Translations under genes and position numbers: made by a program
Shown: piece after piece, positions 59,306 to 64,000 of the stretch
Numbering within the stretch: position 1 is the stretch's first letter
Layout: each line of letters begins with the position of its first letter
Origin: Petralouisia muris
GTDB lineage: Bacteria; Bacillota; Clostridia; Lachnospirales; Lachnospiraceae
Assembly: GCF_004793545.1 (NCBI RefSeq)
Contig: NZ_SRYA01000006.1
Location: forward strand, 62,001-126,000
Reading direction: 5' to 3'
DNA length: 64,000 nucleotides
The notes under the pieces: generated by a model
Told to the model about the DNA's origin: nothing
The model's input: the letters and a program-made list of their open reading frames with translations, nothing else
Databases searched by the model: none

Positions 59306-61813
59306 TTGAGAAAACGAATTTTTTCGGCCGCTTTAGCGCTGTGTTTATTCATTTCTTCCCAGTCATCGGCGTATGCGTGGCAGGAAGAATCCTTGTGGAA
59401 AGAGGATAACTATACGGAAGCATCCACATCCAAACTGACCGCTCGTGATGCGGAAATCCCTACGCCAACGGAAGTCTATGAGGCCATGATTGCCTTGAAA
59501 GAGCAGGAGGAGTATAAGGAGGGAACGGTATGGACCAACGATACGCCTTATTCAGGCACAGGATATCGCTGGCATGGCGGAACCATTGATGGAGCTAATA
59601 TCAGTGCGGTGGGCTGCGTAGCCTTCGCTTTTATACTCAGCGATGCTGCGTTTGGCAGTCTGCCAAACAGGATGTATGGGGCAGGTGAGTTCAAATTCGA
59701 AGATATAAAAGCCGGAGATATCCTGCGGGTAAGCAATGACGCTCATACGGTGATTGTGCTTGAGGTGAGCGATGCAGGCGTGGTTGTCGCCGAAGGAAAC
59801 ATCAGCACGGGAGACCACCAGGGTAAGGTTCATTGGGGGCGGGCAATCTCTAAGGAAGAGGTGATGAGCAATACCAGCCATTATATCACCCGTTATCCGG
59901 AAGGCTATTCGCCGGATGATCCAACTGCCAACGATCCAATGGGAGATGATAGCCAGGGTTCTGTCGGAGGGCTTAACTGGAAGCTGACGAAGGCGGGCAC
60001 GCTGACTGTCTCCGGCTCAGGGGCTATGCCGGATTTTAGCAGTGCTGATGAACAGCCATGGAGCAAATACAGCGGCCGAATCCGGAAGGTTGTAATGGAG
60101 GATGGCGTTACCAGTATCGGTTCTTGCGCTTTTTTTAACTGCGGGGTTCTCAGTGCGGAGATTCCCTCCAGCGTGACAACTATAGGCAGCAACGCTTTTT
60201 ACGGTTCTTCCATTATTTCCGCAGCCATTCCCTCCAGTGTGAAGAATATTGGTGACAGCGCTTTCCGTGAATGTCAGAATCTTAGTTCGGTGACTATCTC
60301 CGAAGGAGTGGAAACCATCGGAGAAAATGCTTTCCGAGCTTGCAAAAGCCTGACAGCAATCACTTTGCCTGCCAGCATCGGAACGGTGGGCGCCGCAGCA
60401 TTTTTTCAGTGCCAGGCAATGACAAGGGCGTCATTTGTTCCCGGCAGTAAGAAGGTAACCTTGGGGGACAATCTGTTTACGCAATGTTATTATCTGGTGA
60501 GTGTAACGCTGCCCCAAAGTATAGACCGTATTAGTGAGGGAATGTTTCAGAATTGCCTGATGCTTGCCGAAGTGGAGATTCCCCAGGGTGCGGAAAGTAT
60601 TGGCGGATCAGCCTTCGCTTCCTCCGGATTGACCACTCTTGTAATTCCGGACAGCGTAACGTCAATTGGGATAGCCGCATTTTCAGATTGTCCTTTGAAA
60701 GATATATACTTTACCGGTACGGAAGAGCAGTGGACCAGTGTACAGAAAATAGGGGATACAGCGTCAGCGGTGTTACAGGCGACGGTGCATTGTGATTATG
60801 TCCACGCGAATATTTCTGAAGCGAGCGTGACGTTGAGCCAGCTCAGCTACAGGTATGACGGAACCGCCAAGACCCCGTCTGTAACTGTAAAACTGGGTGA
60901 CGCAACCTTAGTTTTGGATACCGATTATACTGTTTCATACAGCAAGAATAAGGAAGTGGGAACAGCTGACGTAACAGTTACAGGCAAAGGCAAGTATACA
61001 GGAAGCAAGACCGTTAATTTTACAATCATCCCGGCAGAGGAAGATGAGGGAAAAACTGATATTTCCGCAGCTGAGGTAACCTTGGAAAAAACCAGCTATA
61101 CCTATGACGGAACCGCAAAGACCCCTTCTGTAACCGTGGAGCTGAATGGCAAAACATTGGTTATGAATACCGATTATACCGTTTCTTACAGTGACAATAT
61201 CAAAGTGGGAACAGCGAAGGTAACGATTACAGGCAAGGGAAGCTATATCGGCAGCAGGACAGTCAGCTTTACGATTGCAGAAGCAGCAGCTCAGAGTCCC
61301 AAGGTATCCATTATCTGTAACAAAACTGTGTATGAAGTTGCATACGGCACAAAGCCATTCAAGATCAATGCATCCTCCAACGGCAGGATGGCCTTTACAA
61401 GTTCCAAGCCAAAGATTGCCGCTGTGAATAAGGATACCGGACTGGTAACCATCAAAAATACCGGGATTTCTGTCATAACCATCAAAGCCGGGGAAGCGTC
61501 TAAGAAGGTGACGGTGAAGGTAAGCCCGAAGAAGCAGACGGTGAAGTCAGCCAAGACAGTAAAGGGCAAAAAACTGACTGTGAAATGGGCAAAGGATAAG
61601 ATGGCGTCAGGATATCAGGTTCAAATAAGCACGGATAAGAAATTTAAGAAAAGCGTAAAATCTAAAAATTTGACAAAAACTTCTTTCACCTTCACAAAGC
61701 TGAAAACAGGCAAGAAGTATTATGTAAGATTGCGCAGCTACAAGAAATCTGGCAAAGAAACCTTGTATGGAACATGGAGTAAAGTCAAATTGAGCAGCAA
61801 GATTAAGAAATAA
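59306..61813 (+). CDS. Secreted BspA-like LRR protein with papain-like, Ig-like and Fn3-like domains
   Basis: This 835-residue protein has a signal peptide (about residues 1-25, ending SAYA). A ~150-residue domain follows with Cys in SAVGCVAFAFI (about residue 108) and His in NDAHTVIVLEV (about 147), suggesting a papain-like (CHAP or NlpC/P60) peptidase or amidase. BspA-type leucine-rich repeats occupy about 225-480 (VTSIGSCAFFNCGVLS units). Then come two YDGTAKTPSVTV Ig-like repeats, a further Ig-like domain, and a C-terminal Lys-rich fibronectin-like domain. There is no LPXTG motif or membrane anchor. The start is TTG 59306, 9 nt after AAGGAG. Confidence 0.88.
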   Translation: MRKRIFSAALALCLFISSQSSAYAWQEESLWKEDNYTEASTSKLTARDAEIPTPTEVYEAMIALKEQEEYKEGTVWTNDTPYSGTGYRWHGGTIDGANISAVGCVAFAFILSDAAFGSLPNRMYGAGEFKFEDIKAGDILRVSNDAHTVIVLEVSDAGVVVAEGNISTGDHQGKVHWGRAISKEEVMSNTSHYITRYPEGYSPDDPTANDPMGDDSQGSVGGLNWKLTKAGTLTVSGSGAMPDFSSADEQPWSKYSGRIRKVVMEDGVTSIGSCAFFNCGVLSAEIPSSVTTIGSNAFYGSSIISAAIPSSVKNIGDSAFRECQNLSSVTISEGVETIGENAFRACKSLTAITLPASIGTVGAAAFFQCQAMTRASFVPGSKKVTLGDNLFTQCYYLVSVTLPQSIDRISEGMFQNCLMLAEVEIPQGAESIGGSAFASSGLTTLVIPDSVTSIGIAAFSDCPLKDIYFTGTEEQWTSVQKIGDTASAVLQATVHCDYVHANISEASVTLSQLSYRYDGTAKTPSVTVKLGDATLVLDTDYTVSYSKNKEVGTADVTVTGKGKYTGSKTVNFTIIPAEEDEGKTDISAAEVTLEKTSYTYDGTAKTPSVTVELNGKTLVMNTDYTVSYSDNIKVGTAKVTITGKGSYIGSRTVSFTIAEAAAQSPKVSIICNKTVYEVAYGTKPFKINASSNGRMAFTSSKPKIAAVNKDTGLVTIKNTGISVITIKAGEASKKVTVKVSPKKQTVKSAKTVKGKKLTVKWAKDKMASGYQVQISTDKKFKKSVKSKNLTKTSFTFTKLKTGKKYYVRLRSYKKSGKETLYGTWSKVKLSSKIKK

Positions 61814-61897
61814 AAACGCAGATGTATGAAACTTCAGGCAGGATGACATATTTTTATTCTATCGCAAATCGCTCCTAACGGACATCCTGAAACAAAT

Positions 61898-61955
61898 GGC
61901 TACCCACAATATATACTGTAATTTTTAGCATTGCAGCAATATATTGTGGGTAGCC
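61898..61955. repeat. Long perfect hairpin between convergent genes, likely bidirectional terminator
   Basis: GGCTACCCACAATATAT (61898-61914) pairs perfectly over 17 bp with 61939-61955 across a 24-nt loop. It lies between the LRR gene and the convergent DUF4364 gene in a 217-bp gap. The ACAATATATACTGT within it nearly equals the palindrome inside the element at 7284. Confidence 0.7.
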
Positions 61956-62030
61956 GTTCATTTTCCAATAGCTTCTTATTTGTTTGCGCTGGAAGCGTTC
62001 GGTATGGCAATCCAAGCGGCGAAAGTTCTG

Positions 62031-62546
62031 TCAGTTCATCAGCAAATCCATTAGATACCCATAAACCTCTTCATTCTGCCTTTTCCAATTGGAGCAGATT
62101 GCTTCTGCCTGTTCTTTTGCATGGACTGCAATCGTTAAGTCAATCAGGGAACGATCATTGTCTTTAATTTGGCAGCGTACGGCATATCCCTGAGAGGTGG
62201 TTTTGTAGTAGTCTGCAATGACAGAGATTTCCTGTTTTAAGGTAAGTTTATTTTCCTCAATATAGGACAGCACATCAGATTTGATGGCGGCAGATATTTT
62301 GTCTGGAAAATAAGAAAGCGTTTCCTTCCCGGCAGGCATGATGTAATAGCAGGTATTGTTGTGGGTGGATTCCGTACGGATTAGTTCAGCGTCCACTAAT
62401 TCGCTGATGGCCTGCTGAATGGAAAAGTAAGTGGTGTATTCTTTTTCCAGCACAAAATTGGAAATTTGGGTGTTAGTCAGTGGGAAATCCACGTGATCTA
62501 ACATGTATAATACAATTAATTTATATTGCGTCAGGGCTTCCGCCAT
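62031..62546 (-). CDS. DUF4364 family protein
   Basis: This 171-residue protein matches the DUF4364 family, common in Clostridia. It has an N-terminal winged-helix-like region (LTQYKLIVLYMLDHVDFPLTNTQISNFVLEKEYTTYFSIQQAISELVD) and a small alpha/beta C-terminal domain. It may be a DNA-binding regulator, though function is not established. I chose ATG 62546 with AAGGAG 8 nt upstream; an in-frame GTG at 62555 directly abuts the ribosome site. Its start overlaps the 3' end of the radical SAM gene by 26 nt, so the two are co-transcribed. Confidence 0.88.
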   Translation of the reverse strand: MAEALTQYKLIVLYMLDHVDFPLTNTQISNFVLEKEYTTYFSIQQAISELVDAELIRTESTHNNTCYYIMPAGKETLSYFPDKISAAIKSDVLSYIEENKLTLKQEISVIADYYKTTSQGYAVRCQIKDNDRSLIDLTIAVHAKEQAEAICSNWKRQNEEVYGYLMDLLMN

Positions 62547-63546
62547 CTGTTTCACTCCTTACATCGGACGTTTTCTCCGGCGTTGTGCAGTCGTTTTTAT
62601 AAGACGCTGTACCGGTGATGTCGTCTGGAATATAATATTTTCCCTGCCAGGTATCCCGGTCTTTCAGGGTTTTTTGAATCTGGTTTAAAACACTTCTTTT
62701 TGCGCTGCTCCAAAGGGGAGCCAGCAATAATCCTTTTGGCCCGTCTCCAGTGAGTCGGTGGATGGTAATGGTTTCCGGCAGGATTTCCAGACAGTCGCCG
62801 ATTAGCTGGCAGTATTCCTCCTGGGACAAAAGCGGAAACGGCGCTTTTTGGTATAAGGCGCCCAGATCCGTATCGGATAACACATGGAGCAACTGCAGTT
62901 TAATGCCGAAAACATTCAGGCGGCCCACATGGGAAACGGTTTTTAGCATTTGCTTTTTGGTTTCCCCCGGCAATCCGAGGATCACATGAACGATTACAGA
63001 TATGTTCCGGCTGGTAAGCTGCGTTACTGCATGGTGAAAGCATTCCAGCGTAAATCCACTGCGGATGAAACGGCTGGTTTCGGGATGGATCGTCTGCAGT
63101 CCCAATTCAATCCAGACAGGCTTGCACTGGTTTAATTCCTCCAGAAGAGAGAGGACTTCTTTGGAAAGGCAGTCCGGCCTGGTGGCGATGGAAAGAATTA
63201 CTACATCTGGATCTGAGATGGCATCCCAAAATAGCTTCTGCAGGATCTCAACGGGGGCATAGGTATTCGTGTACGCCTGGAAATAAGCGATAAATTTCCG
63301 GCAGTTCCGTTTCTGCTGGATCTGCTTCTTGGCAACACATAGCTGCCGGGAAATTGGGAGATTGCCGGATTGGGCAAAATCACCGCTTCCTGCCAGGCTG
63401 CAGAAAATGCATCCTCGGGTGTCCAGGGCGCCGTCTCGGTTGGGGCAGGACATGCCGCCGTTTAGAGACAGGCGGTAGACCTTTTCTCCAAATGTCTGCT
63501 TCAGATAATAGTCCACGGAATAATATCGTTTGTCATTCCAAAACAT
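62521..63546 (-). CDS. Radical SAM protein, TIGR01212 (YtqA) family
   Basis: This 341-residue protein has an N-terminal cluster motif CPNRDGALDTRGCIFC (about residues 33-48), which binds the [4Fe-4S] cluster for S-adenosylmethionine cleavage. The family pattern continues with IAYFQAYTNTYAPVEILQKLFWDA, LSIATRPDCL, WIELGLQTIHPETSRFIRSGF and HVILGLPGETKKQML. YtqA/TIGR01212 proteins are widespread, with a poorly defined role; links to tRNA modification have been suggested. The gene ends inside the start of DUF4364. Confidence 0.93.
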   Translation of the reverse strand: MFWNDKRYYSVDYYLKQTFGEKVYRLSLNGGMSCPNRDGALDTRGCIFCSLAGSGDFAQSGNLPISRQLCVAKKQIQQKRNCRKFIAYFQAYTNTYAPVEILQKLFWDAISDPDVVILSIATRPDCLSKEVLSLLEELNQCKPVWIELGLQTIHPETSRFIRSGFTLECFHHAVTQLTSRNISVIVHVILGLPGETKKQMLKTVSHVGRLNVFGIKLQLLHVLSDTDLGALYQKAPFPLLSQEEYCQLIGDCLEILPETITIHRLTGDGPKGLLLAPLWSSAKRSVLNQIQKTLKDRDTWQGKYYIPDDITGTASYKNDCTTPEKTSDVRSETDGGSPDAI

Positions 63547-63551
63547 TGGGC

Positions 63552-64000
63552 CTACCTGGAAATATGGGATTTTACCGCATGGCTTACTGCCTGCGCCACT
63601 CTTGGGTCAAAAGCTTCCGGCATAATGAAATCTTCATTGAGCTGTTCTTCTGATACAAGGCCGGCAATGGCTTCTGCGGCAGCCAGTTTCATTTCCTCTG
63701 TGATTTGGGAAGCCCTTCCTTCCAGCGCGCCTTTGAAAATTCCAGGAAAGGCTACCACATTGTTAATCTGGTTGGGAAAATCGCTGCGTCCGGTTCCTAC
63801 AATTCTTGCTCCGGCAGCTTTTGCGATATCAGGCATAATTTCCGGAACAGGATTCGCCATGGCAAATAGAATGGCGTCCTTTTTCATAGAAGAAACCATT
63901 TCTGAAGTTACGATTCCGGGAGCAGAGACGCCTACAAAGATATCTGCGCCTTTTAAGGCGTCTGCCAGGGTTCCGGTCTGCTGTTCCAGATTGGTAAGTT
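63552..64000 (-). CDS. NADP-dependent malic enzyme, C-terminal part (cut by window edge)
   Basis: The minus-strand frame is open to the window end and covers about 149 residues of the C-terminal NAD(P)-binding domain of a malic enzyme. It includes GTLADALKGADIFVGVSAPG, DAILFAMANPVPEI, GTGRSDFPNQINNVVAFPGIFKGAL and the usual ending DPRVAQAVSHAV. This enzyme converts malate to pyruvate, reducing NAD(P). The ATG at 63899 is internal, not the start. The stop lies 5 nt before the radical SAM gene, so the genes form one operon. Confidence 0.95.
   Translation of the reverse strand, partial: LTNLEQQTGTLADALKGADIFVGVSAPGIVTSEMVSSMKKDAILFAMANPVPEIMPDIAKAAGARIVGTGRSDFPNQINNVVAFPGIFKGALEGRASQITEEMKLAAAEAIAGLVSEEQLNEDFIMPEAFDPRVAQAVSHAVKSHISR

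Overview
The window looks like a chromosomal segment of a gut Clostridia, most likely Lachnospiraceae. Supporting signs are strong AGGAGG ribosome sites, a groESL operon under a perfect CIRCE operator, moderate GC, and families typical of these genomes (FeoB-associated Cys-rich peptide, DUF4364, YesM/YesN two-component systems, DUF624, AgrC/LytTR pairs, many MATE exporters, BspA-like leucine-rich-repeat surface proteins). The species cannot be named from sequence alone. No rRNA, tRNA, CRISPR array, prophage or intact insertion sequence was seen.

Layout. 1-2.8 kb: three tandem sulfotransferase-like paralogues, the first cut by the window edge, closed by a strong terminator. 3-11.3 kb: housekeeping genes, namely a C_GCAxxG_C_C protein, groES-groEL, a 36-codon small ORF, an Hpt-domain protein, DegV, a YicG/TRIC-like membrane protein, a LysR regulator, purA and a HAD phosphatase. 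A ~100-bp nested palindrome follows. 11.4-16.6 kb: a small membrane protein, azlCD (preceded by three 3-codon mini-ORFs), deoD, an iron-type Cys-rich micro-protein under a palindromic operator, and an operon of a membrane-anchored protein plus a two-TM potassium channel carrying a C-terminal RyR domain.

16.6-28 kb is a sensing and export region. It holds an OmpR-type two-component system divergent from a lipoprotein plus FtsX-type ABC system. A MerR regulator faces a MATE exporter across a 19-bp-spaced MerR promoter. A decayed MATE pseudogene and an AT-rich intact MATE gene lie back to back, and each has a leader with a tiny uORF overlapping an intrinsic terminator, which suggests ribosome-mediated attenuation. 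28-38.3 kb: a tail-anchored protein with sixteen 11-residue (hendecad) repeats, a CBS-containing Mn-dependent pyrophosphatase, a flavin reductase, a zinc-ribbon/HTH protein, and a LytTR/AgrC-like two-component system followed by an ABC (ATPase plus 802-aa FtsX) exporter.

38.4-59.1 kb is one co-directional mannoside-utilisation locus: GH125 exo-alpha-mannosidase, GH38 alpha-mannosidase, DUF624 protein, YesM/YesN sensor-regulator, a three-gene oligosaccharide ABC importer, CutC, a 953-aa cytoplasmic transglutaminase-fold protein, a DUF4432 epimerase, a lyxose/mannose isomerase and a GH2 beta-mannosidase. No importer ATPase is present, so a shared MsmX-type ATPase is expected elsewhere. None of the three glycosidases has a visible signal peptide, so the inferred scheme is import of mannose-containing oligosaccharides (host N-glycan, yeast mannan or beta-mannoside fragments), cytoplasmic trimming, and conversion of mannose to fructose. 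The transglutaminase-fold protein is the most interesting unknown, possibly an amidase acting on glycan-asparagine or glycopeptide. 59.2-64 kb: a secreted LRR/Ig-like/Fn3 protein with an N-terminal papain-like domain, a long hairpin, then on the minus strand DUF4364, a TIGR01212 radical SAM protein and the 3' end of a malic enzyme gene.
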